This document shows, in pieces, positions 23,001 to 33,724 of a DNA stretch of 64,000 nucleotides. A program made the position numbers and the translations under genes. The stretch's first letter is position 1. The number at the start of each line of letters is the position of its first letter. The DNA comes from Eunapius fragilis. Its lineage: Eukaryota > Porifera > Demospongiae > Spongillida > Spongillidae. A model generated the notes under the pieces. It saw nothing but the letters and a program-made list of their open reading frames with translations, ran no database searches and was not told the DNA's origin. Location: positions 204,501 to 268,500 of the forward strand of contig OY811989.1 in assembly GCA_963681505.1 (NCBI GenBank). The letters run 5' to 3'.

Positions 23001-26000
23001 TAAGGGATACATGTGTGCACACTTGGTGTCCCCAGTGATTGGACTGCTCTTAAGGGATACATGTACGTACACTTGGTGTCCCCAGTGATTGGACTGCTCT
23101 TAAGGGATACATGTACGTACACTTGGTGTCCCCAGTGATTGGACTGCTCTTAAGGGATACATGTGTGTACACTTGGTGTCCCCAGTGATTGGACTGCTCT
23201 TAAGGGATACATGTGTGTACACTTGGTGTCCCCAGTGATTGGACTGCTCTTAAGGGATACATGTGTGCACACTTGGTGTCCCCAGTGATTGGAGTGCTCT
23301 TAAGGGATACATGTACGTACACTTGGTGTCCCCAGTGATTGGACTGCTCTTAAGGGATACATGTACGTACACTTGGTGTCCCCAGTGATTGGACTGCTCT
23401 TAAGGGATACATGTACGTACACTTGGTGTCCCCAGTGATTGGACTGCTCTTAAGGGATACATGTACGTACACTTGGTGTCCCCAGTGATTGGACTGCTCT
23501 TAAGGGATACATGTACGTACACTTGGTGTCCCCAGTGATTGGACTGCTCTTAAGGGATACATGTACGTACACTTGGTGTCCCCAGTGATTGGACTGCTCT
23601 TAAGGGATACATGTGTGTACACTTGGTGTCCCCAGTGATTGGACTGCTCTTAAGGGATACATGTGTGTACACTTGGTGTCCCCAGTGATTGGACTGCTCT
23701 TAAGGGATACATGTGTGCACACTTGGCTCTGGATGGCAAGTACACGCTTACACTTCACTGCCATTGCTAACAAGCCTGCATGCAAATAAATCAAGTGATA
23801 ATTATATTCATAATGCCCCTTGTAGTGATGATGTCATGATACAAGCACACATCTGTAGAGATGATGTCACTAGTCTGCCCATTGGTATGGGATGGGGACA
23901 CAAACAGAATGGGATGGGGACATAAATAGAATGGAATGGGGACCCTCACTTCATCATTTGGCCAGGCAGGACGTGTAGCTCAAAGGAGAGATGGTACTTC
24001 TCCAACAGGGACAGACCTCTCAACCACTGAGGGGAGGTAAGGAAGTTGTCATGGTTGACTTCGCTATAGATAGGCTTGGTGGGATGATGGTTGATGAGAT
24101 GACGTATACCCCTCATGCGAGTAGACTGACTGCAGTGTCTCTTTAGAACATCTTCCACATCCTCCCGAGAGAGATCACACTGCCCCACAAGAGCTGGTGT
24201 GTGCGTGTGTGTGTGTGTGCATGTGCATGTGTGTGTGTGTGCGTGCGTATGTGTGTGTGTGCGTGTGTGTGTGCGTGTGCATGTGTGTGTGCGTATGTGT
24301 GTGTGTGTGTGTGTGCGTGTGTGTGCGTGTGTGTGTGCGTGTGTGTATGTGTGTGTGCAGGAGGATGATAAACATCATGATGTAACTGCTTTGCATCAGT
24401 AGAGCATCTTGATGAGATCTGTTTAGTGCTGCATTTATCAGGGCTCGCAATCAGTGCAGTGTTGGATACATGTAGACAGATGGTAGAGATTGGTTTGTAC
24501 CGGCTAAAAATATGCTCTTGAAACTAAGTGGAACCTCAGAGATGACATACAGCAACTAAGCTGTAATAAAAATTTTTAAAAGTCACACACAGCTGTTTAG
24601 CAGCCATTGAAAGTTTTGACCTCAGCTTCCTTTCCCAAAATATGATGTAAGCCCTAGCAACACCTTACCAACCTTGAACCCTGAACAATCGCCATTTAAT
24701 AGTTGAAGCACCATTGTTCTATTTAAGGCCATGTAACACAGTCTATGCATAGCATTTGAAAGCAGCCAGATGTCTTCTCATGGGCTCTTAGGTGCTTCTC
24801 TAAGGTGGGGTCTTCTCTAAGGTGGGGTCTTCTCTAAGGTGGGGTCTTCTCTAAGGTGGGGTCTTCTCTAAGGTGGGGTCTTCTCTAAGGTGGGGTCTTC
24901 TCTAAGGTGGGGTCTTCTCTAAGGTGGGGTCTTCTCTAAGGCGGGGTCTTCTCTAAGGTGGGGTCTTCTCTAAGGTGGGCTCTTCTCTAAGGTGGGGTCT
25001 TCTCTAAGGTGGGGTCTTCTCTAAGGTGGGGTCTTCTCTAAGGTGAGCTCTTCTCTAAGGTGGGCTCTTCTCTAAGGTGGGCTCTTCTCTAAGGTGGGGT
25101 CTTCTCTAAGGTGGGGTCTTCTCTAAGGTGGGGTCTTCTCTAAGGTGGGCTCTTCTCTAAGGTGGGGTCTTCTCTAAGGTGGGGTCTTCTCTAAGGTGAG
25201 CTCTTCTCTAAGGTGGGCTCTTCTCTAAGGTGGGGTCTTCTCTAAGGTGGGGTCTTCTCTAAGGTGGGGTCTTCTCTAAGGTGGGGTCTTCTCTAAGGTG
25301 GGCTCTTCTCTAAGAAAGCAAGAGACAAGTTAGTCTTGTACCCAGACCCACTTACAAAAGTTATCATGTGGGTCTGGGCAATAAATCATTTTTTTTCTTC
25401 TGGCTCTGCCTTCAAGATTTTGAAGGTCCAATCAAATTCCAACGTGTCCGTGACATCATAAAGTTAATAACCATGAGCACGCAAACAGCTGAATTATGTC
25501 ATCTGAGTGCCTTAGTTACCTACCTAGATCTTTGACCTAAGCAACGTTAGACGATACACACATTTCTGGAAGGGAATGTCTTTATTGTTATGCCCACTGG
25601 GCAGTGGGAAGGACCCTTTGCACCACACAGTACACCACCAGTGCTCCCACCTGTGAGCTCAGGGTTGCCGAAAGTCAGGCCAGGGTCCGGCCTGTGACCT
25701 GAAGGTCAGGCCAGGGCTCCGGCCTGTGACCTGAAAGGTCGACCCGAAAGATACTATTATTAAATTTCATGTTAAAATTATTAAATATTAATTTACAATC
25801 AATTAATTATATGAGACAAGTACACGTGACGCGTGCATTTATTCATTCGTTAACCGCCAGCTGGCCGTCACTAGTGCTATGAATACAGCTTCAGGTGATT
25901 GTGGTGGGACTGGTGGCTCCTCTGTAGCAGATATATCCCATAAGCTTGTGTCTCCTATAAACCCAGACAGCTGGGTTTAGAACACTGATGAGCTTATCAG

Positions 26001-29000
26001 GTACCCACAACAACCCTCCGTGGTGTGGGCACATTTCAAATTGTACAAATGTCATGAAAAGAGAGGATATGAAGGGTTTGCTGACAAAGCTTGCTGCGAC
26101 CACTGCCACAAGCCATTTGTCAAGGAAAACTCAACTCTTCTTAGGCACCTTCAAAGACACCATAAAGAGGAGCTGCATGACGCCAAGCTTATTCAACAGC
26201 CTCAAAGATGGAATCTTCTCCCTCAGCGACTGGAGGCGTGCATAATGCTTAAGCACAATGCATGGGTGCTGAACAGTTAGATTAGTTACGTCTGGACCGA
26301 TCTCGGCGGTCTGGTTCATCTGTGCAACTTACTGATGTATGCGGTGTGACTGATTAATTCACAGTGATTGTATACACATCCTAGATGCTCTGGAAGCTAC
26401 TCTGCCTACCTCACTTGTCAAGGTGCTTTTGAGTGTAGTGAACCTGTTGGTCAGTGGTAAGGTTCCAGCAGAAATCGCAACTCACCTTGCTGGAGGTTCC
26501 CTGATAGCCATCAATAAATCCAAGGCTCCTGACTGTGACGTTAGACCTATTGCCATAGGTGAGGTGCTACGTCGATTAACCAGCAGATGTTTATGCGCCA
26601 TGGTTAAAAGCAAGGCTGCTGATTACTTCAGCCCACACCAACTCGGAGTAGCTTGCCCAGGTGGAGCTGAAACCATGGTCCACTCATTACGAGCATGTGT
26701 TGACCGTCATTGGGAAGATGACGACTTTGTGGTCCTAAAGGTAGATCTCCGCAATGCCTTTAACAATGTTTCAAGACAAGCTGTACTCGATCAATGCCAT
26801 TCCCATTTCCCTGAGCTCCTTCCCTGGGTGTCATGGTGCTACAGCCATCCCACCAATCTTTGGCATCCACTGGGCAGTCTGTCATCCACCTCAGGTGTGC
26901 AGCAAGGTGATCTACTTGGCTCCCTTCTATTTTCTCTCGTTATTCACCCTGTCATCATTGAAATCGAGAATACTTGTGAATCCCTATTTTTCAACAAATG
27001 GTACTTGGACGATGGTGCTCTGACTGGGTCCAAGACTAGCATCGATCAGGCCCTATCTATCTTGAATAATCAGGGCCCCCCCCCCCTTGGCCTATTTCCT
27101 AACTTCAGCAAATGTGAACTTTTTTGCAAAAAATTTCTGAATTTCATGATGCTATCGCTACACGCTCCAACGTTCCCAATTTTGTCATTCTTGGGTCACC
27201 AATTGGAGATAAAAGCTTTTGTGAAGACTTCGCATCATCAGCCATCAGGGCTTCCAATATCTTGCACCAGCAACTGCAGAAACTAGAGGATCCCCAGATT
27301 GCCCTAACTCTCCTTCGCCAGTGTGCTGCCTTCTGCAAGCTCACGCACATTGCACGCACCACACCTCCAAATTAGATTCAATCCGCTCTCGCTACATTTG
27401 ATGATAATGTCAGAGCTTGCTTCATGGAGTGCACGGCTATTGACTTGTCACCTAACTGCCCAGCCTGGAAGCAAGCCACACTGAGCTTATCCCATGGCAG
27501 TTTGGGCCTTCGATCTGTTTTCCTCCATTGCTCTGCTGCATACATCGGCTCTATTAGTGCCTCCTTCCCTGACCACATCAATTCACCATACCTCCTCAAG
27601 GCCATCAATATTTATAATGCCCTTGTTTCTCCCGATGAAGCCCTTTCATCAACCTTTGACTCCATCCACACCAATCGACATTTTTTTCTTGAAGACAAAC
27701 AGTTTCAATCTCTCTTGCAATGCAGCACCCTGGCTGACCGAGCCCGACTTCTTTCCGTCTCATCCCCACATGCTAGCTCTTGGTTGCGTGTTACCCCATC
27801 ACCAGCCTTAGACTTGCCATCCGAATGTCAGTTTGCCATCAAATGGTGGCTTGGTATTCAGCTATGTGAGCCTGGCTCTGTGTGTGCCCTTTGCCCAACC
27901 AAAGCCCTTGAGGCTCACCACGCCCTAACCTGCAAGAGGGGTAGTGATGTAATTGCGCGTCACAACCACCTTCGCGACACCTTGCATCACCTCTTCAAGA
28001 GAGCCTTATACAACCCTAAGCTGGAAGCTGGCAGTGGTCTTGGCCATGACCAGAAACAATCTAGACCTGCAGACATACTAGTCAACAACTGGGGCATCAA
28101 TGGCAAACCTGCTGCGTTCAACTTATCTGTGTCGTCTCCGCTAAAACCTGACATAGTTTCCGAAGCGGGACACACAGCAGGCTCTGCAGCTTTTGCCACA
28201 GAACAGCGAAAGATACAAGCAAATTCAGGGATCTGTGAAGAACTAGGCTGGAGTTGCATACCCCTTGTTGTTGAATCATTCGGGGCCTGGGGCCAACTAG
28301 CCTCTAACACATTCAAGAAACTTGCTTCCCGCCTTTCAGTCCAGGTTAACTCCTCCACTTCCACCACTCTGGACAGCATTTATTCCAGACTAAACCTTTC
28401 CCTTGTGCGCTCGAATGCCAGAGCATTTCTTGCAAGGGCAGGTCCCCGTGCTAAAGTCTCAGACTTCTACTTAGTTGGTTGACTCATACATAGTTACATA
28501 GTTTACTAGTTAAATACTTGTTTATCCTGTTCGGTTTTTAAATTAATTTTATTTTAATCTTGTGATAATATTGTTCAAGTTTATTAAATTTAATAATCTA
28601 ATTACATCTTTAATAAGTGGCCTTTCAGGCCGGGTTCCGGCCTGAAGGTCAGGCCAGAAGGTCCGGCCTGAAAAGTCGGCCGGCCTTTGGCAACCCTGTG
28701 TGAGGGATTGGGACAAGACAGAGTGAGGCACTAAAGTTGTTCAACTGCATAACCTGTGCAGTGTTAGGGTAGTGGGTGGAGCTATGCAGTATGTAACAGA
28801 ACTGGCTTTAGTACACCCTCCTGGATTTGCACCTCTTTCAGGATGACAGATATGGATGGTCATGGGCATACATGTGTGTAAGGGACACATGCATATTGTG
28901 GGCTTCTCCCACTTGAAGACAGTGGTTGAGGTGTTGTATGGAGCATGTACTGATCTGTCACTGGCTAGCTTGTATGGAGCATGTACTGATCTGTCACTGG

Positions 29001-32000
29001 CTAGCTTGTATGGAGCATGTACTGATCTGTCACTGGTTAGCTCGCACCAATGGCAAAACAACAGAGGGTGATGGATAATACAGAGATGCTGTGCAGATAT
29101 CCTGAAAACACAGTACTGACATGATGCCTGCTTCTCTCCTAACAACCTCTCCATTAACTATAGTGCTCATTTCTCTGTGGTGAAAGCAGCCTAATAGCAC
29201 AGTATTCATAGCACAGATTATTCATAAAACTTTCTAGCGTGAAAAAAACTAGTGTCAAAGACACGGAATGGTGACATCATCAGAATGGTGACATCATCAG
29301 AATGGTGACATCATCAAAATGGTGACATCATCCATGATGCTGTGTACTAACCTCGTGCAGTGAAGTACACTATCTCATTTTAAAAAAAGGACTTGCTCGA
29401 TAAGGAGGCATGGGTAACATAGCTTGCTCGATGTACGGTCATAAGGAGGCATGGGTAACATAGCTTGCTCGATGTACGGTCATAAGGAGGCATGGGTAGC
29501 ATAGCTTGCTTGATGTACGGTCATAAGGAGGCATAGCTTGCTCGATGTACGGTCATAAGGAGGCATAGGTAACATAGCTTGCTCGATGTACGGTCATAAG
29601 GAGGCATAGCTTGCTCGATGTACGGTCATAAGGAGGCATGGGTAACATAGCTTGCTCGATGTACGGTCATAAGGAGGCATAGCTTGCTCGATGTACGGTC
29701 ATAAGGAGGCATGGGCTTTATATCTTACATCCATTTATGGTACTGCTCTAATTGTACACCTAAGTGTCCAGCCACAAAGAGCTTTGACAACCAAACAGCT
29801 TTGCTGACTTTGCAACATTGCTAACAATATATAAAAAACAACTGATGATGAGGGAAGACCACTGATGATGAGGAAGACCACTGCTGATGAGGGAGACCAC
29901 TGCTGATGAGGGAAGACCACTGATGATGAGGGAGACCACTGCTGATGAGGGAGACCACTGCTGATGAGGGAGACCACTGATGATGAGGAAGACCACTGCT
30001 GATGAGGGAAGACCACTGATGATGAGGGTGACCACTGATGATGAGGGAAGACCACTGATGATGAGGGAGACCACTGCTGATGAGGGAGACCACTGCTGAT
30101 GAGGAAGACCACTGATGATGAGGGAGACCACTGCTGATGAGGGAAGACCACTGCTGATGAGGGAAGACCACTGCTGATGAGGGAAGACCACTGCTGATGA
30201 GGGAAGACCACTGCTGATGAGGGAAGACCACTGCTGATGTGGGAGACCACTGCTGATGAGGGAAGACCACTGCTGATGAGGGAGACCACTGCTGATGTGG
30301 GAGACCACTGATGATGAGGGAGACCACTGCTGATGAGGGAAGACCACTGCTGATGAAGACCACTGATGATGAGGGAGACCACTGCTGATGAGGGAAGACC
30401 ACTGCTGATGAGGAAGACCACTGCTGATGAGGGAAGACCACTGCTGCTGAGGGAGACCACTGCTGATGAGGGAAGACCACTGCTGATGAGGGAAGACCAC
30501 TGCTGATGAGGGAGACCACTGCTGATGAGGGAAGACCACTGCTGATGAGGGAAGACCACTGCTGATGTGGGAGACCACTGCTGATGAGGGAAGACCACTG
30601 CTGATGAGGGAGACCACTGCTGATGTGGGAGACCACTGATGATGAGGGAGACCACTGCTGATGAGGGAAGACCACTGCTGATGAAGACCACTGATGATGA
30701 GGGAGACCACTGCTGATGAGGGAAGACCACTGCTGATGAGGAAGACCACTGCTGATGAGGGAAGACCACTGCTGCTGAGGGAGACCACTGCTGATGAGGG
30801 AAGACCACTGCTGATGAGGGAAGACCACTGCTGATGAGGGAGACCACTGCTGATGAGGGAGACCACTGCTGATGAGGGAAGACCACTGCTGATGAAGACC
30901 ACTGATGATGAGGGAGACCACTGCTGATGAGGGAAGACCACTGCTGATGAGGAAGACCACTGCTGATGAGGGAAGACCACTGCTGATGAGGGAGACCACT
31001 GCTGATGTGTGCCAAAATACTAGATGGCCATCACAATACCAGGATTAACCACAGTAGTGTGACCCTGCTGGCAGGGGCAGGCTACCCATTGGCAGAGGTC
31101 ACATGACCCAGGCTGCCCTGCTGACAAGGGTCACATGACCCAGGCTGCCCTGCTGACAGGGGTCACATGACCCAGGCTGCCCTGCTGACAAGGGTCACAT
31201 GACCCAGGCTGCCCTGCTGACAAGGGTCACATGACCCAGGCTGCCCTGCTGGCAAAGGTCACATGACCCAGGCTGCCCTGCTGACAGGGGTCACATGACC
31301 CAGGCTGCCCTGCTGACAGGGGTCACATGACCCAGGCTGCCCTGCTGACAGGGGTCACATGACCCAGGCTGCCCTGCTGACAGGGGTCACATGACCCAGG
31401 CTGCCCTGCTGACAAGGGTCACATGACCCAGGCTGCCCTGGTGACAGGGGTCACATGACCCAGGCTGCCCTGCTCGCAAAGGTCATAGCCACCATCAACA
31501 GCCTGACCACGGCCGGTCCCTGTACCACTATGGCCGGTCCCTGTACCACTATGGCCGGTCTCTGTACCACTATGGCCGGTCCCTGTACCACTATGGCCGG
31601 TCCCTGTACCACTATGGCCGGTCCCTGTACCACTATGGCCGGTCCCTGTACCACTATGGCCGGTCCCTGTACCCCTCTGTACCACTATGGCCGGTCCCTG
31701 TACCACTATGGCCGGTCCCTGTACCACTATGGCCGGTCCCTGTACCACTATGGCCGGTCCCTGTACCACTATGGCCGGTCCCTGTACCACTATGGTCGGT
31801 CCCTGTACCACTATGGTCGGTCCCTGTACCACTATGGTCGGTCCCTGTACCACTATGGCCGGTCCCTGTACCACTACGGCCGGTCCCTGTACCACTATGG
31901 CCGGTCCCTGTACCATTATGGCCGGTCCCTGTACCACTATGGCCGGTCCCTGTACCACTACGGCTGGTCCCTGTACCACTACGGCCGGTCCCTGTACCAC

Positions 32001-33724
32001 TACGGCCGGTCCCTGTACCACTATGGTGTCTCTGTACCATAATGGCTGGCTTTACCAAATCATGTCTGATATCCAAAATGGTAGATAAGCAGTATGGGAC
32101 ATTGTGGATCAAACTACCTCTGCATATGAAACCATCAAATTATAGGTGATATCTAATCACAGGGAGCACATGTAATGGTTACATCATAGGGAGCACATGT
32201 AATGGTTACATCACAGGGAGCACATGTAATGGTTACATCACAGGGAGCACATGTAATGGTTACATCACAGGGAGCACATGTAATGGTTACATCACAGGGA
32301 GCACATGTAATGGTTACATCACAGGGAGCACATATAATGGTTGGTTAAGGATAACTGTCCTATTAAGGATGCGAAATGAGGGGGAGGGGCACACAAATGA
32401 CATACCCTGAGGCATTCCAGTAGCGCTGTGATCAGCTATGTCATCCAACCATCTATTGTGTGTAAAAAATCATTTTTAAAACTCTTCCTCCTCCTCCCAC
32501 CATCCCTGTTTGATTAATGAAGGCAATTCCCAAGTTAAACGCGCGGTGTCTATTTGGGACGACAAACATGAATACCCCCCACAAAAACATCAGCACCACC
32601 ATAACAACACACCCCTGGCATCACCAGGTTTTTGGATAGCAGTCATTGATTGTCCAAACATGTGTGCGACCTTCAACCACCCAACCATCCTTACAACATT
32701 CTATGGTGAGTATCAAAATATTCGACACAAGCGTTTTTTTTTTTGTCCCAAATAGACACCGTGACGTTTGAAATTTTACATATATGATGCATAGCCAGCC
32801 CCAGGGAGCCATGCCCCTCCCCCCCCCCCCCCCCCCAGGGCCCCTCCAGCCCCCTTAAGTAACGTTAACTGATCACTGCATACAGCTGTGTACTTCTGGA
32901 ATAAAATACTAATTACTCATTTATGCGTGACTAAGGATTGCAAAATGGATAACCTTTTGGCACCTTTCATAAGCTTGGCCCCTCCCCTCGGCAAGCACTG
33001 GTGCCACCGCTGGTTGTTCAAGGCTAGAACTGATTCTCACAAAATACGTCATGAGATCATCCCCTCTGTCTTACATCCCTCCCTCCACCTCCCCTCCACC
33101 TCCCCTCCCTCCCTCCACTTTGCATGGATCATGAAAATAAACACATTGGAGACCACACTAAATGGGACACATTGGGAGACCATACAATGGAGGACCACTA
33201 CACATGTGTGTTCCATTTAGTGTGGTCTCCAATGCGTTTAATTTCAGGCGGACTGGTCTGGTTATGTGTAAGTCCTCTCAATGTGTTACAGTGGTCCCTT
33301 CAGTGTCTCCATTGTGTGTAGTGGTCCTCCATTGTGCGTTACATGACCACTACACACAATGGAGACACTGAAGGGACCACTGCAACACATTGAGAGGACC
33401 TACACATAACCAGACCACCTGAGCAGGCAGGCCACTCCACCAAGATCAGAACTCACTTTGTTTCATCAACGGGGTCCCCAGGCCATTCAGCTTCTACGTG
33501 GACAGCGTGGGTAACGTTGAATCCTTGGATATCCTTTAAGTAGTCGTCTAACGTGTACGTCATGATTGAAGCTACATTGGTGACGCCACGGTTTTATACG
33601 CCAAATTAATTATACATTAGTGCTCACCAAACTTTCCCGCCGGGTGCCCTCCATCTTTAACCTTTTCAAGCCAAGGGTGAGTAGCGGGCGTCCACAGGTG
33701 CATGTGTGCATCAACCAACTCCAT
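17044..33724 (-). CDS. Amidohydrolase (amidohydrolase_2 / TIM-barrel metal-dependent hydrolase type)
   Basis: Exons located on the minus strand are 33724-33628, 33571-33457, 24193-23950, 18267-18164, 17916-17784 and 17197-17044 (stop TAA). The start codon gives [11 protein letters not shown], with the HxH metal-binding motif of the amidohydrolase superfamily. Then come [77 protein letters not shown] and [15 protein letters not shown], ending [12 protein letters not shown] and SNFPVD are the usual late active-site segments. All located junctions agree in phase except the one between 33457 and 24193, where an exon of perhaps 60-75 nt must be missing; I could not identify it. The product would be about 300 residues, normal for the family, acting on a small cyclic or lactone substrate that I cannot name. 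The two giant introns hold most repeats of this half of the window. Confidence 0.85.
17523..17770. repeat. Polypyrimidine (CCCTCCCT)n tract in an amidohydrolase intron
   Basis: A nearly pure C/T stretch of about 240 nt lies between exons 17784-17916 and 17044-17197. Being antisense to the gene, it is a purine tract in the transcript. Confidence 0.92.
18675..18846. mobile_element. Fold-back (MITE-like) element
   Basis: Left arm 18675-18755 and right arm 18769-18846 are inverted copies. CAGGGGAAAAAAATCGTGTT pairs with its near complement in the right arm, and TTGGGATCTGTTCCATCAAA pairs with TTTGATGGAACAGATCCCAA. The loop is about 13-25 nt. Confidence 0.85.
19062..20010. repeat. 24-bp minisatellite, about 39 copies
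   Basis: The unit is GGTGAAGG(T/C)ACCCAGTGGACCTCG with point variants. Because 24 is divisible by three, several frames on both strands stay open for more than 300 codons (for instance repeated KVPSGPRV). There is no non-repeat flanking coding sequence, so these ORFs are not genes. It lies in the amidohydrolase intron 18268-23949. Confidence 0.95.
20005..20055. other. Fragment of the dispersed GGCGGAT(C/A)CAGG element end
   Basis: AGTGGCGGATACAGGGGGTA follows the minisatellite directly. It resembles the inverted-repeat ends seen at 8675, 54203-54384 and 61170. Confidence 0.45.
20431..20775. repeat. 14-bp repeat containing TTAGGG
   Basis: About 24 copies of AAGGTGTTAGGGTT with A/C variants embed the animal telomere hexamer TTAGGG once per unit. 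It is followed by four copies of ACCATCAGTTATAC (20774-20823). It is interstitial and has period 14, not 6, so it is telomere-like at most. Confidence 0.9.
20972..23728. repeat. 50-bp satellite-like array, about 55 copies, with higher-order structure
   Basis: The 50-nt unit includes CCCAGTGATTGGACTGCTCT and TAAGGGATACATGTGTGTAC. Variants (extra GT, ATGTACGTAC, TTCCC, TTGATG) recur in blocks: the block at 21155 reappears at 21457 and 21709, spacings of 302 and 252 bp, so multi-unit segments were duplicated. The whole array lies in the amidohydrolase intron 18268-23949. Confidence 0.97.
24195..24358. repeat. (GT)n-rich microsatellite abutting an amidohydrolase acceptor
   Basis: On the minus strand this is a CA-rich run that ends in the acceptor CACACCAG directly before exon 24193-23950. 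Confidence 0.9.
24795..25313. repeat. 17-bp minisatellite
   Basis: About 30 copies of TCTCTAAGGTGGGGTCT with GGGC/GAGC variants, in the amidohydrolase intron. Confidence 0.96.
25879..26280 (+). pseudogene. BED-type zinc-finger ORF inside the TIR unit
   Basis: From ATG at 25879 the frame reads [13 protein letters not shown]..., meets one TAG at 25978-25980, and continues to the stop at 26278-26280. After SVVWAHF it has CDHCHKPF...LLRHLQRHH, a C-x2-C ... H-x3-H(H) finger preceded by the W/F pair typical of BED fingers. BED fingers commonly start hAT transposases, but R2-like LINEs also carry N-terminal C2H2 fingers. One premature stop makes this copy inactive unless read through. Confidence 0.6.
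26365..28482 (+). pseudogene. Reverse transcriptase with C-terminal CCHC and restriction-like endonuclease region (decayed)
   Basis: The reverse transcriptase shows [50 protein letters not shown] (motif 4/B) and WYLDDG (the catalytic Y/F-x-DD motif C). The C-terminal part has [17 protein letters not shown], exactly CX2CX7HX4C as in site-specific LINEs with a restriction-like endonuclease, then [10 protein letters not shown]...[10 protein letters not shown] and [18 protein letters not shown]. Where family members have AALD/AAFD-type acidic residues, this copy has N (AAFN). A frameshift near 27125-27140 (A-run) and a TAG at 27373-27375 break the frame. The LINE clade is not clear to me; it may be R2/CRE-like by architecture only. 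Confidence 0.75.
28925..29045. repeat. 36-bp tandem repeat, three copies
   Basis: Three copies share GCATGTACTGATCTGTCACT and a GGCTAGCTTGTATGGA segment. Confidence 0.9.
29265..29335. repeat. 17-bp repeat, four copies
   Basis: Copies of AATGGTGACATCATCAG. Confidence 0.9.
29398..29714. repeat. Mixed 29/41-bp minisatellite
   Basis: Units contain TAGCTTGCTCGATGTACGGT followed by CATAAGGAGGCA, with an optional TGGGTAACA insert that makes the long and short versions. Confidence 0.92.
29846..31010. repeat. 18-19-bp minisatellite, about 62 copies
   Basis: Units are GACCACTGCTGATGAGGGA with an A indel and GATGATG or GATGTGG variants. Blocks of several units are themselves duplicated, for example the order around 30350-30470 returns near 30660-30780 and 30890. 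All minus frames are open over 390 codons as an artefact. Confidence 0.97.
31070..31482. repeat. 31-bp minisatellite
   Basis: About 13 copies with core GGTCACATGACCCAGGCTGC followed by CCTGCTGACA. The unit holds the palindrome GGTCACATGACC. Confidence 0.95.
31500..32045. repeat. 21-bp minisatellite, about 26 copies
   Basis: Copies of CTGTACCACTATGGCCGGTC(C) with T/C variants, interrupted once at 31671-31680. Confidence 0.96.
32150..32343. repeat. 27-bp minisatellite
   Basis: About seven copies with core CACAGGGAGCACATGTAATG followed by GTTACAT. Confidence 0.93.
32537..32772. mobile_element. Short TIR element (MITE-like)
   Basis: CGGTGTCTATTTGGGAC at about 32544-32560 is matched by its inverse GTCCCAAATAGACACCG at about 32746-32762, with partly matching outer bases (AACG/CGTT). 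The interior is non-coding. Confidence 0.75.
33136..33416. mobile_element. Double inverted-repeat cluster
   Basis: Arms 33136-33172 and 33208-33243 (core TTGGAGACCACACTAAATGG) form one hairpin. Arms 33255-33326 and 33345-33416 (core AGTGGTCCCTTCAGTGTCTC) form a second, near-perfect 72-bp hairpin with an 18-nt loop. Both share CTCCATTG/GTGGTC words, so they may be parts of one element family. Confidence 0.85.

Larger units (their letters stand above)
25660..28698 (+). mobile_element. 3.0-kb unit: hAT-like inverted ends enclosing BED finger, reverse transcriptase and endonuclease region
   Basis: The left end begins CAGGGTTGCCGAAAGTCAGG; the right end, read inward, begins CAGGGTTGCCAAAGGCCGGC. 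Both are followed by repeated GGCCGG/AGGTC motifs over about 90 nt. Flanking 8-mers are TGTGAGCT (25652-25659) and TGTGAGGG (28699-28706), matching at 6 of 8 positions, as expected for a decayed hAT-type 8-bp target duplication. Inside lie a BED-finger ORF (25879-26280) and a reverse transcriptase plus endonuclease ORF (about 26365-28482). LINEs do not have inverted ends, so this is either a LINE nested in a hAT element or a chimeric element. It sits in an intron of the amidohydrolase gene, in opposite orientation. Confidence 0.65.

Noticed and set aside
20972..23728. CRISPR-like array
   Set aside because: Repeats are directly abutting with no unique spacers, in a eukaryotic intron. It is a satellite-type array.
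25580..25650. Candidate for the missing amidohydrolase exon (minus strand, after CTCACAG)
   Set aside because: It enters in the right phase with KW, but the following residues do not resemble the family and the hAT-like element begins next to it.
29735..31015. Three overlapping minus-strand ORFs of about 400 codons rich in S, V and P
   Set aside because: Products of the 18-19-bp array; all frames are open, as expected from a repeat lacking stops.
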